This document shows positions 1-17,733 of a DNA stretch of 64,000 nt, in pieces (position 1 is the first letter of the stretch; each line of letters starts with the position of its first letter). Below the pieces are notes generated by a model. That model ran no database searches. It saw only the letters and a list, made by a program, of their open reading frames with translations, and was not told where the DNA came from. Source of the stretch: Colius striatus. Lineage: Eukaryota > Chordata > Aves > Coliiformes > Coliidae. A program made the translations under genes and the position numbers. Where the stretch lies: the NCBI RefSeq assembly GCF_028858725.1, contig NC_084790.1, positions 85,933,506 through 85,997,505 on the forward strand. Direction: 5' to 3'.

Positions 1-5429
<5,429 letters not shown>

Positions 5430-7664
5430 TGCATCAGAAGATCACACTCCTCAGGCAGTATCTTCTACTCTGCAGGGATACATTTTTCCGACCAATTAAC
5501 GATCTTTTGAGTTCTGTAATTTATTTTTTGCTCATTTTGTTTTCTTTCTTTTCCCCCCCCTTCTGCCCTGTTTTTCACTTGACGTAGATTTCTCCCCACT
5601 CTCCCAAGTACCTGATAAAACTGTATGGATGATGGCATCTGTCACAGGGATGAGAGAGCTCTCCAAAACTAATTTAAATAATGACAGTGCATCTCTAGCT
5701 CAGAGCCGTCACCGCGCTAAAGAATTCCATTAATGATGTTTTAGCTACGATGTTTTAGCTGATGATAGCTCTCTCATCACTGCTGATAGCCACTATGATT
5801 TATTTCTGCTTTTAATAATCAGTCTTCTAGTTGTCCTCGTGTCGTCACGCTGCATTATCTGTGACATCACCAGATAACGTTTGTCAAAAAAAACCCAATG
5901 AGAGCTTAAGACAAATTTAACAGTCTAATGGGCTTTCTGTTTTGCCTGAAAGATGCCCAGTCTTCCTTGTGGCACTGGCTGCTCTGATCCTGTGAGCGTG
6001 CTCTGAGGAGCAGTGTGGTGTGCACATGTGGAATCCGCAGTAACGTTTGCATTTTCATCGTTTTTATCAGGAAAAGTGTCATCTGGTTCAAATTACCCTT
6101 GGGAAGCCTGAAAATAATATGAATTACTTTTAATAGCTTTTAAAAACAAAACTATGCTGTCGCAGGTTAAATTCTGTCCTGTAAAGGCAGGATCTGAAAT
6201 GATTTACAGAAGTCTGTCAGAGATTTTACAGGGAGCTTTTTGCAGTGGACTCCAAGATGACATACTAAAGGATTTTGTTTCATTTGTTCATTTTTTTCAG
6301 CGTTCTGTTGCTTCAGAGATCATTTTTACCCCATGCATACCCTTGTTCTCGCAGGGAGACTTGTGTGTGATGTTTTCTTGACATCGCTGACTCTCAGACT
6401 CCTAAGTGGACTCACTTGCCACTTTGAACAAACCCTCCTGCAGGCAGCTGATGAAGCTGAAACGGAGTGTTACAGGCAGCTATTGGCACACATTTACAGA
6501 ACTTTGTTTCTGTGGTTGTAGTCCAGTATATCCAGCTCAGTTTGAACAGAGGGCTTGAAAGATCTAATATTTAGAAGCATTAAGTCCATGACTTCGCCTT
6601 CATTGCTCTGTTCACAGGTTTGATTTGCCAGGCTTTTTTTGTGTGTGTGCAAACAAAATCGGTCAGTTGATTTTTCCCTGTGACGATTAGTGCTGCACAT
6701 CTGCTACAGACACCACCGTGTGCAATCCTTTGCATTCAGTTAGGAATCAGGTTTGAGTGCCCTCCGTTAGCTCATGTTACCAGGCGAGGGCACAGACTGA
6801 TAGTTACAGATGGTCTCTGTAACAAGAACAACGGTATGACAAGGAACAGAATGATAAAACACTGTTCCATGGTTTGCTGCATCCAGGCCAAAAAAGACAG
6901 AAATGAACAGGTAGATGTTAAAGGGCTGTACTGGCAAACTTGAAGCAGGAACCCAAAGAGATGAAGCAGAGCTTCTATGACAAGCACCTCTCTCATATCC
7001 TCATTTATATCAGAAAAAACGCAGTCTCCACAGAATAGGCCCTAAATAGAACAGGGGAAATAGTCTCTGCACCCCATGCTGCCTAGACTCTGATTTTAAA
7101 ATGATGTTCACATGTTAGATAAAAAGAACAGTAAACTTTGAGAAGGCTTTACCTAAGCGAGGGAAGAAGACTGATTATGTAAACACAGAAAATAGTGATG
7201 TGGGGAAAATGCTACATATACAAACTGTGGTAAAGTGTTGTCTGGTGGGGCACGAAGTGCAACGTGGCCAAGTTGAGCAACATACGTGGTTTGCAACTTG
7301 TGTATGTAAGTATGGCAGACAAAAGACCAACACACACATGAGATGTTTTTACAAATAGTGCTTTTTTCATCTATTTTTGCTATGGCTGTTTTTTATTGTA
7401 TTTAAATTTGTGACCTTACCAGGAAAGAAAATTATTTATTTAGTGTACAAATTATTTTTACCTTCTGCAAGCTCTAGCTGAAGGCTTGTTGTAGTTTGTC
7501 AGTGGAGTGGATTGGGGACAAACACTTCGCTTCTGCCAACGCACTAATTAATTAGGCAGGCGAATAACAAAAACATCCCGAGCATGGATCTTGTGTCCTG
7601 GCTCAGAGCGATGACGGAGGCAGGGCAATCAGTCCATAAATATAACTCTGGCTTAGAAAATAAA
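5430..7664 (+). other. ME2: Probable ME2 3' UTR
   Basis: Repeat-free, AT-rich sequence directly after the ME2 stop. The first clear AATAAA on the plus strand is at 7659-7664 (in gaaaataaag), giving a plausible 2.2-kb UTR. Later signals exist (ATTAAA near 8806, AATAAA at 10792-10797), so the true end is uncertain. A 12-bp tandem gatgttttagct pair lies near 5737-5760. Confidence 0.4.
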
Positions 7665-10600
7665 GATCTGCATACATCTCTTCAGTCTGATGACTTTTTT
7701 TCAGGCAAGAAGTGCAGCCATGGCCTGTAGTCAGTGGGTGCTGAGGGTACTCGGGAAAAGCTGCTGCTTGGGAAAAGAGTATTACCTGCATGCAGCCAGG
7801 GCCTGGCTTTGGGCAAGAGGGATTTTGGTTCCCAGAGGGAGCTCCCACGAAGGGAATTTGCAGTGGCTGCCCTCAAGCTAAGGGAAGATGCTCATTTCAT
7901 GACGTGCAGTCCTTTCTCTTCCTGGTGTGGGCTCCCTGCTGTCTTTAGGCAGATGCTGAGAGGGACTGTTTGGAACTGGCCAGCAGTGGGGTTTTCCCAA
8001 ATACCAACATTCATGTATAATATTTTTCTGGAAATGCCAGGTGAGGCTGTAGTTAGAACGCAGCCCTGCCCTGATGGGGCTGCAGATGTATCAGAGCTGT
8101 AGAGCAGAGAAGGCCTGACTCTGTCTCTCTAACCTGCCCCAGTTATGGCAGCTGCTGAGTGGCACCAGTTCATCTGTGCATACGCACCCGTGGTCATAGT
8201 TTAATCAGGTTCTGTGGATCACCTGCAGTATAGACACGGCAGGGTTTTACCTTTCATATACAGCCACTGTTTTCTTTTAGCGATCGGTAACAAGTCAGCT
8301 CACAGTTTTAAGTGCATTTCACTCTCCATCTTTTTCAGATCTTTTTTAGAACCAATATAGATTCCCTTTTGGGTTTGTGTATGCTTCAGATCTAGTTAAC
8401 CTTGGAATTAATTGCAATCACTAATACTGCTGCTTAGTAAGGAACAACAGTATCCTTTTTTCATATTCTACTCAACCTTATTTCTTTTTGTTTGCTGACT
8501 TACTCAAAAGCATTTACCAGACTTTATACAGAAAATTCTCTTATACAATATGCAAAGGGAAAAAGTTGTCACCAGGATGCATTGTACAATGCTACAAAGA
8601 GTTAATTAAGCATATACTGTTCTCTAAAGAAATATTTCACCTAAAGGGTCATTAGTGTTCTAGCTTTTCACACAGCCCTGGTGACATTTCCCCTCCGAGT
8701 TGTACAGAAGTCTTTCATTTCTCTACTGTGAGGATACTATTCTGGATGTACAGAACAATTCTGAGAGCATCAGAAACTCCCACTGATGTTGTCACCAAAA
8801 TGGGGATTAAACTCTTTAAGAGCAGCATGGCATGAAGCAGCAGCATTGCTTTGTTGCAGCGCTGGGTGCATGGGGGACACCCAGCCTGCACCCTGAGAAA
8901 TGAAACAACACTCCCTATGGAGCTGACAGAGAGTCAAAGCAATGATCTCACTCTGGGCACTGTGGCCTTGCTGGAACTGTTTTGAAGCTGTTTGTCTGCT
9001 CGGTCCCGTGGTTTATAAGCCAAAACAGAGCTATCATGGTGCCATAAGGCTCCCTCAAGGCTCCCTCCCTCAGCCACTTCTCAGGCTGGTTCTGAAGGCC
9101 TCCTGCTCACAGATGTCACCACAACAGATAAGCAGCCCAAGTGCTTTGAAAACTGTGAAGGCTTTGCTTGCAGTTCTCTCATCACCCAACTCAGAGTCCA
9201 AATCATGCTTGTGTGAATTAGCAAATGAGGATGGGGATCCGAGGTCTATACATGAGAAACCTGCAAAGCCAGGTGTGAAGCTCAGTGGCTCAATATGTTC
9301 CAGGGCTGGTCCAAGACTGGCTTCCTCAGAATCAACAGGAGCAGGACAGAGCCTCTTGGCAGCCACATATATAAAGCCCAGGAGAGAAGTAGCTAAGGGA
9401 GAGCAGCCTTTTGTGTAAAACAGGTGTGTTCTTGTTGCAAGACGTTACAAAGGTTTGTACCTTCTGAAGCGGATGCCCAGGTGCCAAGAACTGACGTGTA
9501 GAGGGAGACTATGAAAACGTTGTGTCTGATAGATTCTAAACCCCCCTGTGTCCTGAGTGCCTGGCTGTGTTTGTGAACAGTGACAGTTTCACCATGTTGT
9601 GTTTGTTTTCCAAGCTTAAAACGAAGCAATGCTGTAGCTGTGGATTGGTGTCCTGTGGTAGGTGCGTGTCTCCTCTGTACTGTTGTTCCCAGCACGCTGT
9701 TTTGTGGGAGGGGATAAAGTCACACTCCTTGTCACACTCCTATGGTAGGAAATGCAAAGACAATGAGACACTTTGTAGTGTTTTGTTAGCGGCCCTATCT
9801 GATGACAACTCCTGTAGCAGAGTGAGGATCACTATTGTACAGCTACAACTGTGAATTTTAGTTCAGCTGACTCTGGGCCTGAGTAAACCTGAGGTGTCTT
9901 CTTTCATTTGCACTCTGGATCTTCCTGGCAACAGAAGTGCAGATCTGAGCACCTCTGTGATTCGGATAAAGGTATGTAGGAGACTCTCAGATGGGACTGG
10001 GTGAGAGCAGGACAGTTTGGACTCCTGGTTCTGCCTCAGCTCAAAGTGCTGTTCCTGAGTTTAAGAAAACCACTGTTGTTATTGGACTCTTTTTAAGATG
10101 ACACGTTCTGCTATCCTGTTTCATAACAGCTGTACGTAATGGGCATGGACTAGTGTTACAGTGAACACTGGAGCAAGGAGAAAATCTAGAGCAAGGCTCT
10201 GATTGCACCCACTTGACAGCTGAATTTGAGCAACATAATGCAGTTGCTGCTGGTGAAGGAACATCTAATTCTGTACAGATCTACCTTGACCTACCTACCC
10301 ACTCCCAAAATACACATTACCATGGTATCAAGAGGCCTGCAGATGTTCTGGGTGAACTATGAAGAAAATCCAGCATGCTTTAGACCTCTGCTTCCTGCCA
10401 TCTCTTCCTGAATCCTAGCACTCAATGAGGATGCATCTTACTTGTGCCTTCCCCGGAGGAACCTGCACTAACAGCCCAATGGTGCCTGGGGGATCCGATA
10501 CCTGGTGGCACATTGGGCCGTGGCTACAGCTCATATCAAGAGCTCTCACATCAGATGTTTGATTCAGAGTGCAGGAAACCTGTGGTGTGTGTTTGTATTC

Positions 10601-11620
10601 CCTGCACACAAAGTAGGGGCTGGATTGGACTTGACTCTCCCAGAATTTGTGACTTACCCATCCTTTAAGCAGTTCCTTTCTAATGGAAATAGAAATCCTT
10701 CCAGGAATACACAGAGTCAGATGGCCAGTTTGTCCAGAAATGTCAAAATAATTTGTGTTTATTTCTATTTCACACATATCTACCTTGCACAAATAAACAG
10801 AAGTCTACTGGAGTGCTTTTGAGAACAGTTCCAGCCTCATCTGTCCAGGGTTGGCTTTGCCTGGGAGGGTCATTGCTCAGCTGAAACTAAAATTGTGTTT
10901 AAATGTGAACTGGTTGGAGTCTTTTTTTCCTCCTTTATAATGTTGTAACTATTGAAATGTGTGTTCTGGTCTTCTATTTTCTTAGTAAAATGCATTCCCT
11001 TTGCCTAAATTACATTCGAGTTTGTTTGTTCTGAAACAGCAACGCTTGACCTATTCAGCACTGGCATGCAATTGCCTAAATCCCCCGTGTTTTTGTTGGG
11101 TTTTCTTTTCCCTTTTGTCCCTTGCAAATGATCAGCAAATAAACCAAGGACTCAGGCGGTAGGTGTTGTCCTAAAAGCAAGTTCATGCCACTCTGCACAC
11201 AGGGATGTTGCTTCTTTACTTCAAGCCTGGGTGCTGAGTGGGAATTCCACGAATCAAGCACCCTTGTCAGAAGCCTCTGTGTCTAAATACAGAAGTTACA
11301 GAGCTCATACAGTCCCTGTTACAGTGACTGGTTGGCGATTAGCATACAGTTATAATACAGCTTATGTAATCATTTATTCACCTGGGCAAGGGGCTTTTTG
11401 ACCTGTGGGTGTGATTTTTAGTATTATAATGAAGGTAGTTATGGATACCCAGCCCTTGCTTCTCTCTGCTGAGTTGGCCCCTTCTTCAGAAACTTAATTA
11501 ACGTGTCCATTCTGAGTCCTTAAGTTCCAGGAGGGATTATTATCTTGGTCAGAACAACCTGAGTGACCCAGTATGGACTACTTTGATCTATCTACCGTGA
11601 TTTTCTTTCATCGTAGGTAA
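7665..11620. other. ME2-ELAC1 spacer, no recognisable gene
   Basis: Unique-looking sequence between the ME2 3' end and the first CR1 copy. The longest open frame (plus, 8942-9418, 158 codons) has no family motif, no repeat relationship and no splice context, and I do not call it. No RNA gene, tandem array or transposon terminus was recognised. Confidence 0.6.
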
Positions 11621-11915
11621 AATCATGGAATGGTAAAGGTTGGAAGGGACCTTTAGAGATCATCCAGTCCAACCATCCTGCAGAAGCAGGTTCACCTAGA
11701 TCAGGTCACACAGGAGCGTGTGCAGGTCTGTTTTGAAGCCTTCCAAGGAAGGAGCCTCCACACCCTCCTGGGCCAGGGCTCCCTCACCTCACAGTGAGTT
11801 TATGTTTAAATGGAGCTTTTTGTGTTCCAGCTTGATCCCATCACCCCTCGTCCTGAAGCTAGACCGAAAAAAGTGCTGCCCCAACCTCCTGACACCCACC
11901 ATTTAGATATCTGTA
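11621..11915 (-). repeat. CR1 LINE 3' fragment
   Basis: The plus strand starts with the inverted CR1 tail (aatcatggaatgg then ggttggaagggacc) and continues through ggtcacacaggagcgtgt and tccacaccctcctggg to the hallmark ctgacacccaccat. The element is therefore in minus orientation and 5'-truncated. It belongs to the same subfamily as the copies at 15299, 41251, 55632 and 57499. It sits just upstream of the ELAC1 CpG island. Confidence 0.9.
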
Positions 11916-12039
11916 AAACAGGTGTTTGTAAAGCAGCGTTTCATTGTCAAAACGGAGGCTCGCAAACGCGTGGCTGCGTGACAACACCATTAACGTGCTC
12001 CTTTGTAAAGGGATGGAGGATCTACATCCACACTTTCAG

Positions 12040-12440
12040 GGCCTTAACAACAACCGGCGAGGCCCGTCCAAAGGCCCCGCCGTGCCCTTCCCTTCCCACC
12101 CCGCAGGCCCGGCTGGGCGGGCGCGAAGGCGGCGAGGCCGGCCGGGCGGTGCAGCGCGGGCCGCAGCGGGAGCTAGGCCTGGCGGCAGCGGGAGCCACCT
12201 CAGCCTGAACCCGCCCTCCCCGGAGCCGCGTCCCCGCAGCTGTGTGTCCGCCCCCCGCAGGCGCCGTGGGACGGCGGCGGAAGGCCGCGGCGAGGCGGGT
12301 GAGGCGGGGCGAGGCGGCTGGGCCCGGCCCGGCGGGGCTGCGGGGGTCGGGCAGGCTGCGGTGTTCCGGGAGGGGTAGAGCTCGGAGGGGCTCGGCGCTG
12401 CTCCCAGCGCAGGGCCCGAGGACAGTGCAGCTGAAAAGCC
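12040..12440 (+). promoter_or_regulatory. ELAC1: CpG island, ELAC1 promoter
   Basis: Abrupt rise to very high G+C with dense CpG (runs such as ggcggcgaggccggccgggcgg). It lies about 1.4 kb upstream of the ELAC1 start codon and is bordered by AT-rich sequence. The start codon exon begins with an acceptor (tctctttcag at 13711-13720), so the first exon must be noncoding and upstream. A GTGAGG donor at 12299 could end it. The transcription start is not determinable from sequence. Confidence 0.75.
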
Positions 12441-13254
12441 GCTCGTCAGCTTTTACACGGAGGAAACGGAAGCGGTGTGTTTGCTGCGGCCTTTTGGGGG
12501 TACGATGGGCATTTATCCTGACTCCCGAGGTCAGGGCCGTTGCGTGTGGCAGCCTGCCGTGCCTGTAGCACAGCGGGGACCTGGACCACTCTCCTCTAAA
12601 CCTGAAGAGTGGTGTTTGTTTTGTTTGAAAGGTGTCTGAAACAGTTGAAGCACCTGGAGTTTGAAACGAGGTGGAAATACATCTGAAAACCAGGTGGGAA
12701 CTAAGAGAGGGCTCAGATGTGGTGAAGGCACACCCCATTAAGATCAGATGGCATCAGAGTTGTGCACATGGGAATTCTGCTCCTGACAGAGCTTTTGAGA
12801 GCTTGTCCTGAGCCTACAGACCAGCCCAGCTCTTCATCTGGACGGTAGAGCAGGTACAGAAACGGCTGGTTGTGTAGATCCTGCTGCTGCCATGTGTCAC
12901 ACAGCCTCCAGGCTATGTAAAGGCTTGGTGGTGGTTACTTCTACCCTTAGCACTGATGATAAGTAAAACGTGGATCCTTTTCAAGGATGCCGAAGGCAGA
13001 ATTAAAGGCCAAGTAAATCAGGTTGTTCCTGTCTCTTGGCAGCCTCTGATGTTGTTTTGAGGGGAGTGATTCTCTCTCCTCTGCATTGCCGGTGCCAGAT
13101 GTCCAGTGGTAGTGTTTAAATGTCAGCAGTGGCTGTTCAGTGTGCCTCGCTGTGAAAGGGCTTTTCAAGGAAAACACATGCAGGAAAATTAAATAAAGCA
13201 AAGAAGGAAGAAATAGCAGTGGATTTAAAGATTAGAGCTTTTCCAACTGGATAG
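12441..13254. other. ELAC1 5' intron, unique part
   Basis: Sequence between the CpG island and the CR1 fragment at 13255. It should be intronic if exon 1 ends within the island. No repeat or gene was recognised. Confidence 0.5.
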
Positions 13255-13462
13255 GACTATAAGGAAAAACTTCCTCACTGTACAGGTGGGGGAACACTGG
13301 AAGGGGCTGCCCAGATGGGCTGTGGAGTCTCCTTCTCTGGAGGCATTCACACCCAGCTGGATGAGTTCCTGTGTGACCTACTCTAGGTAGTCCTGCTGTG
13401 ACAGGGGGGTTGGATGGACTGGATGAGCTTTACAGGCCTTTCCAGCTCTTGAGATTCTGTGA
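13255..13462 (+). repeat. CR1 LINE 3' fragment
   Basis: Reads in the sense CR1 direction: gaacactggaaggggctgcc, cagatgggctgtggagtctc, then gttggatggactggatgagc and a tail ending gagattctgtg. It is a short 5'-truncated copy in the ELAC1 5' intron and is similar in sequence to the copy at 60125-60465. Confidence 0.88.
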
Positions 13463-13734
13463 GGTAATGTGCTAAGTTCTTATGTTTGGGCTGCATGTTT
13501 GCAAACCTTCCACTGACATAAAAGGATATCTTCTGCACGTAAATACCGTGTTTTCTGATCCTGTCCTACTCCAGGGAGGTTTTATTTTGATCCTCAAAGG
13601 GAAGGGGAATTTGATCCTCATATTAAAGTATGTGGGGTGGAAAAAAGAGGAAAGCAAAGAACATGTGCTTCTTTCCCAACATCAGTGCTGGCGTTCAGCA
13701 GCCTGGTACCTCTCTTTCAGGTGGCCTGTTCAAA

Positions 13735-13891
13735 ATGTCAATGGATATAACTTTCCTCGGCACAGGCTCAGCCTATCCCTCTCCAACCAGAGGAGCGTCA
13801 GCCTTAGTGGTTCGCAGGGAAGGAGAGTGCTGGCTCTTTGACTGCGGGGAGGGAACTCAAACCCAACTCATGAAGAGTCATCTCAGAGCAG
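13735..13891 (+). CDS. ELAC1: ELAC1 first coding exon
   Basis: 157 nt from the ATG; the exon itself begins at 13721 after a tctctttcag acceptor, leaving 14 nt of 5' UTR. It encodes [20 protein letters not shown] through [14 protein letters not shown] and SHLRA, ending on the first base of Gly53. The donor is gtttgt, a weak variant. Confidence 0.95.
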
Positions 13892-16800
13892 GTTTGTGCT
13901 GTCGGGAAGTGGAGGGATGAGGGAAAGGGAAAAGTTTCGTGAGATCTAAACAAAACACTTTGTCCTCGTGCTGGTGGTATTTGAATACATGGTAAACATG
14001 TGTGGGCATCCAAAGGTGGCAGTTGCTGAACCTGCTGTGCAATAATCCTTGATTGCCCTTTTGCAGAAGAATTTGGCTCGAGAACCAAACTCTCCTGAAT
14101 GAATTTTGCAGTTTCAATTGCAGACCACAGACCAGCTTTAGACTGGCACAGCTGGCAGTTCTCTGAAGGCAGCTCTGGGTAATACCTGCAGTGAGTCTTC
14201 TTGTCAATAAATACTGTGCTTTTGTTTTCAAGGGAAGTTGCTTGGGTTTGCGGTAACTTTTACACTTTGGCAAATAAAGCAGACTCACTTTTCAGGCGCT
14301 GTGCTTCTGCAGCGTGCAGAGGGCAAGGGCAGAGTTCAGACCCTCCCGTTATAAAGATGGAAGTATTAATTAGAAAACTAACCTCCTGCTCCCACAAAAC
14401 TTCAAGGTATTCAGGAGATTGACCAAGTGAAGAGACTCATTATAACTAAATGTACTGATTTTTGCTAAATCCATAGAATCACAGAATGGTTTCAGCTGGC
14501 AGAGACCTTTCAGCTCATGGAGTGCAGCCTCTGCCCCAGCCCGATCACCCACCAGCCCGTTTCCCCCGGGGCAACATCCACGCAGCTCTGAAACCCCTCC
14601 AGGGATGGTGACTCCAGCACCTCCCTGGGCAGCCCCTTCCAATGCCTGACAGCCCTGGCAGCAAAGAAATTCCTCCTCACATCCAGCCTGAACCTCCCCT
14701 GGTGACACTTGAGGCTGTTTTCTCTTGTTCTATTGCTTGTTACTGGGGAGAACAGACCAACCCCACCTGGCTACAGCTGCCTTTCAGGTGATTTCACAGA
14801 GTTGCTTAGGTAGGAAAGATCACTGAGTCCAACTGTGAAGAGGGAGATTTTGTCCTTTCCTTGCCTTACAGCAAGGAGGCAGGAACAGAGCTAGCAGAGG
14901 AGGCTAAAGCACCTTGATTAAAGTACACATATCTGTAATAATTCTGGGCTGTTTTAACTTAGCAAGGGCAGTGCCTGGGAGCTCAAGTGAGAGAAACTCA
15001 GACACAAAACAAAGCTCAAATCCAGGTGCATTTTTTCACCTCTTCAAAATGAACCAGTTGAGAACCATGGGGTTCTTACTTTTTAAAGGACTTTGAAATC
15101 AAACCTGGGTGCTTCTTCTTTTTTAATTAGCACGTGCAAAATTCAGAACTAGGAGCCAGAGAAATTCCACCTCATGTTTCTCATTAGCCTACGTGCCTGG
15201 GTAACGTGCAAGTGCACAGCCACCTTCTGGCACCGCTCTGTGTTGTGATGTAGCAGATGTTGCAAGTTTATTCTGTTCTGTGCTTGTAGCACGTTTCAGA
15301 GAATCACAGAATGGTAGGGGTTGGAAGGGACCTAGTCCAACTCCCTTGCCAAAACAGGTCCACCTAGATCAGGTCACACAGGAACGTGTCCAGGCAGGTT
15401 TTGAAGACCTCCCGAGGAGCCTCCACACCCTCCCTGGGCAGCCTGGGCCAGGGCTCCATCACTGAAACACTGAAACAGTTTTTCTTATGTTTAAATGGAA
15501 CTTTTTGTGTTTCAGCTTCATTCCATCACCCCTTGTCCTGTTGCTAGATAAAACAACAAAAAGTGCTGCCCCAACCTCCTGACACCCACCAGTAAGATAT
15601 TTGTCAATATTAATGAGCTCCCCCCTCAGTCTCCTCCAGACTAAACAGCCCCAGTTTCTGCAGCCTTTCTTCGTATGAAAGATGCTCCAGTCCCCTCAGC
15701 ATCTTGGTGGCCCTGCACTGGCCTCTCTCCAGCAGTTCCCTGTCCCTCTGGAGATGAGGAGCCCAGAGCTGGACACAGGACTCCAGATGAGGCCTCAGCA
15801 GGGCAGAGCAGAGGGGCAGCAGAACCTCCCTCGACCTGCTGCCCACACTCTTCTTGATGCATTTCGCTTAGAAGGAACTAAAACTTCTGTCTCAGTTTTC
15901 TTTTCTTGACAAATCGAGCAACAATACCACTAACTATGGAAAAAAAAAAGTGTTTTGTGGTTTGGGTTTTATTTCTTAAACACTGGTTTTATTTTAATTT
16001 CCTTCCTTACTTCCTGTTTCTTGCCAAAAAGTGCCGATTTCTGAGTTGTTACAGCGCTCCTTTATCTCCCTGTCTTTGTCTGGTTTGTTTTTCTTTCCCT
16101 GTTGTTCCAATCCCTAGGCAGAATTACCAAGATTTTCATAACTCATCTTCATGGTGATCACTTTTTTGGGCTTCCTGGCCTGCTGTGCACGCTTGGCCTC
16201 CAGAGCAACCTTGACCCAAACAAACCACCCATTGAGATTTACGGACCACTGGGGCTGCGAAGCTTCATATGGAGGAGTATGGAGCTGTCCCACTCAAAAC
16301 TTCCCTTTTCTTACACTGTCCACGAACTGGTACCTACGCAGGACCAGTGCCCTGCAGAAGAATTCAAAGACTTTTCTTGCTTGGACAGAGGGGAGGGATC
16401 TCCCAAGGAAGCACAAGGCCGAATAATCCACCTGGATCCAGTAGAAGGCTCTTACTCGCTGTTTGAGGATGAGCAGCTGGTTCTGAAAGCCTTTCGTCTG
16501 TTTCACCGCATTCCTTCCTTTGGCTTCGTGTTGCAAGAGAAGCTCCGGACAGGGAAACTCAACGTACAGAAACTCCAAAGCCTCGGTAACTACTTTGATT
16601 CCTTGTTTTTTTTGCCTTTCTAAAGAAAACAAATTGATGTGTTCAAGCTGAGTAGCAACGTTTGCTTTCCAGCAAACACTGTTTCAGCTGAAGTCTTTTG
16701 ATGACTGCAGTTCTAGGACTTCTCACAAAGTAGAGCTGCTGCATCTCTCCATAATCCATTTTCATTCCATTTTCCATTCAAGACACTTCAGTACTTTACA

Positions 16801-17644
16801 CCAACGCAGCAGTCTGAATTGGTATGTACTAGGCTGATGTTAATTAACGTTGCAGACCATACTGGGACAAATACGACAAGTTCAGACACTGAAGTTTCAA
16901 AAGCACGACGTGGCTTTTGGGGAAATGGGAAGCCAATGTGCTTGCATCCCTTTATTGACTTGTAATGTGAACAACGTGGCTTTTCTTCACTCTTCCTGCT
17001 GCTGTTCACAGGCTCCTTAGTTCTACCCAGTATGTGAATTGCTGTTTGTATTGAGGTGGTGTTTTTTCAGTGAGACAGCTCTATAAGTAGTATGTGTCTC
17101 TTCTTAAGTGATTGCTTCTGTTTTTGTAAACCTGACACTCATCATAATACTTCTGGGCTCTTTTGCCTTTATTTTACCAGGAGTTCAACCAGGCCCTTTA
17201 TATGGGAAGCTGAAGAATGGAACTGCAATTGTTCTAGAAAACGGAGTAACGGTTTTTCCTTCTGATGTCTTAGAAGACCCTGTTCCTGGAAGGAAAATTT
17301 GCATTTTGGGGGATTGTTCGGGGGTGGTTGGAGATGCAGCTGTGAAGCTTTGCTGTGAAGCAGATGTGCTGATACATGAAGCCACATTGGACGATACTCA
17401 AGAGGAAAAGGCCAGGGAGCACGGTCACAGCACTCCGAAAATGGCATCAAGTTTTGCAAAACTCTGTAAAGTTAGGAAACTGGTTTTGACTCACTTCAGT
17501 CAGAGGTATAAACTGTCTGTGCAAAGGTGTGAGGAGGATATAGATCTTACCAAACTGAAGAGACAGGCAGAGTCTGTGTTAGATGGTCAAGAAGTAGCAC
17601 TGGCTGAGGATCTTATGACAATAGAAGTTCCAATGAAGAGGTGA
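13735..17644 (+). CDS. ELAC1: ELAC1, short-form tRNase Z (zinc phosphodiesterase)
   Basis: A metallo-beta-lactamase-fold endonuclease that cleaves tRNA 3' trailers. In vertebrates it is also reported to repair tRNAs left with a 2',3'-cyclic phosphate after ribosome rescue. Coding exons 13735-13891, 16118-16585 and 17181-17644 give 362 aa, one less than human. The start ATG lies 14 nt into its exon and matches the family N terminus [20 protein letters not shown]. Zinc ligands are visible: HLHGDH at residues 62-67, H182 in [10 protein letters not shown]253 in GDCSGVVGD and H313 in THFSQRY. The long flexible arm of tRNase Z-L is absent, as expected for the short form. One donor (G/gtttgt) is weak. 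A CR1 pair sits in the first coding intron and a retroviral LTR lies just after the stop. Confidence 0.97.
14472..14795 (-). repeat. CR1 LINE 3' fragment (older subfamily)
   Basis: Begins with the inverted tail tagaatcacagaatggttt and continues caccagcccgtttccc, ctccctgggcagcccc, tccagcctgaacctcccctg, and gggagaacagacc. Orientation is minus. It is more divergent than the neighbouring copy at 15299 and belongs to a different CR1 subfamily. Confidence 0.85.
15299..15860 (-). repeat. CR1 LINE, 562-bp 3' end with ORF2 remnant
   Basis: One of the best-preserved copies of the main subfamily, in an ELAC1 intron in antisense orientation. It runs from agaatcacagaatggtaggg through ctgacacccaccag to gcccacactcttcttgatgc. 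On the minus strand the 15610-15846 part reads as the C-terminal end of CR1 ORF2 ([14 protein letters not shown], then [15 protein letters not shown], then [10 protein letters not shown]). It is 5'-truncated, as is usual for CR1, and no target duplication is expected. Confidence 0.93.
16118..16585 (+). CDS. ELAC1: ELAC1 second coding exon, HLHGDH motif
   Basis: 468 nt, acceptor tccctag/GC and donor CTCG/gtaact. It completes Gly53 and encodes [20 protein letters not shown] through to [12 protein letters not shown] and KLQSL. It carries the central metal-binding motif and H182. Confidence 0.96.
17181..17644 (+). CDS. ELAC1: ELAC1 last coding exon and stop
   Basis: 464 nt, acceptor attttaccag, TGA at 17642-17644. 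It encodes [42 protein letters not shown] and [10 protein letters not shown], holding two further metal ligands. Open sequence upstream of the acceptor (from 17108) is intron and not coding. Confidence 0.96.
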
Positions 17645-17727
17645 AAAAGTAGGGTTAGCAAGCTCTTTGTGAAGACACCAAGCAGGATGGTGCTGGGTAG
17701 CCCCTGAAAATAACACTAGGGTTTGTG

Positions 17728-17733
17728 GGATCC
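17728..17733. repeat. Left target-site duplication of the LTR
   Basis: GGATCC immediately left of the element, repeated exactly at 18351-18356. A 6-bp duplication is typical of ERVK/alpha-betaretrovirus-type integration. Confidence 0.8.

Noticed and set aside
8942-9418. 158-codon plus-strand frame between ME2 and ELAC1
   Set aside because: No family resemblance, motif or splice context; of a length expected by chance in 64 kb.
12022-12738. 238-codon minus-strand frame and overlapping plus frames over the ELAC1 CpG island
   Set aside because: Composition-driven, no recognisable domain, spanning promoter and intron.
15610-15862. Minus-strand frame with [11 protein letters not shown] and [11 protein letters not shown]
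   Set aside because: It is the truncated C terminus of CR1 ORF2, part of the repeat and not a host gene. Similar frames at 41581-41874, 55914-56237 and 60081-60473 are rejected for the same reason.
17108-17180. Upstream in-frame extension of the last ELAC1 exon
   Set aside because: A clear attttaccag acceptor precedes 17181 and the upstream peptide is hydrophobic intron translation, not tRNase Z sequence.
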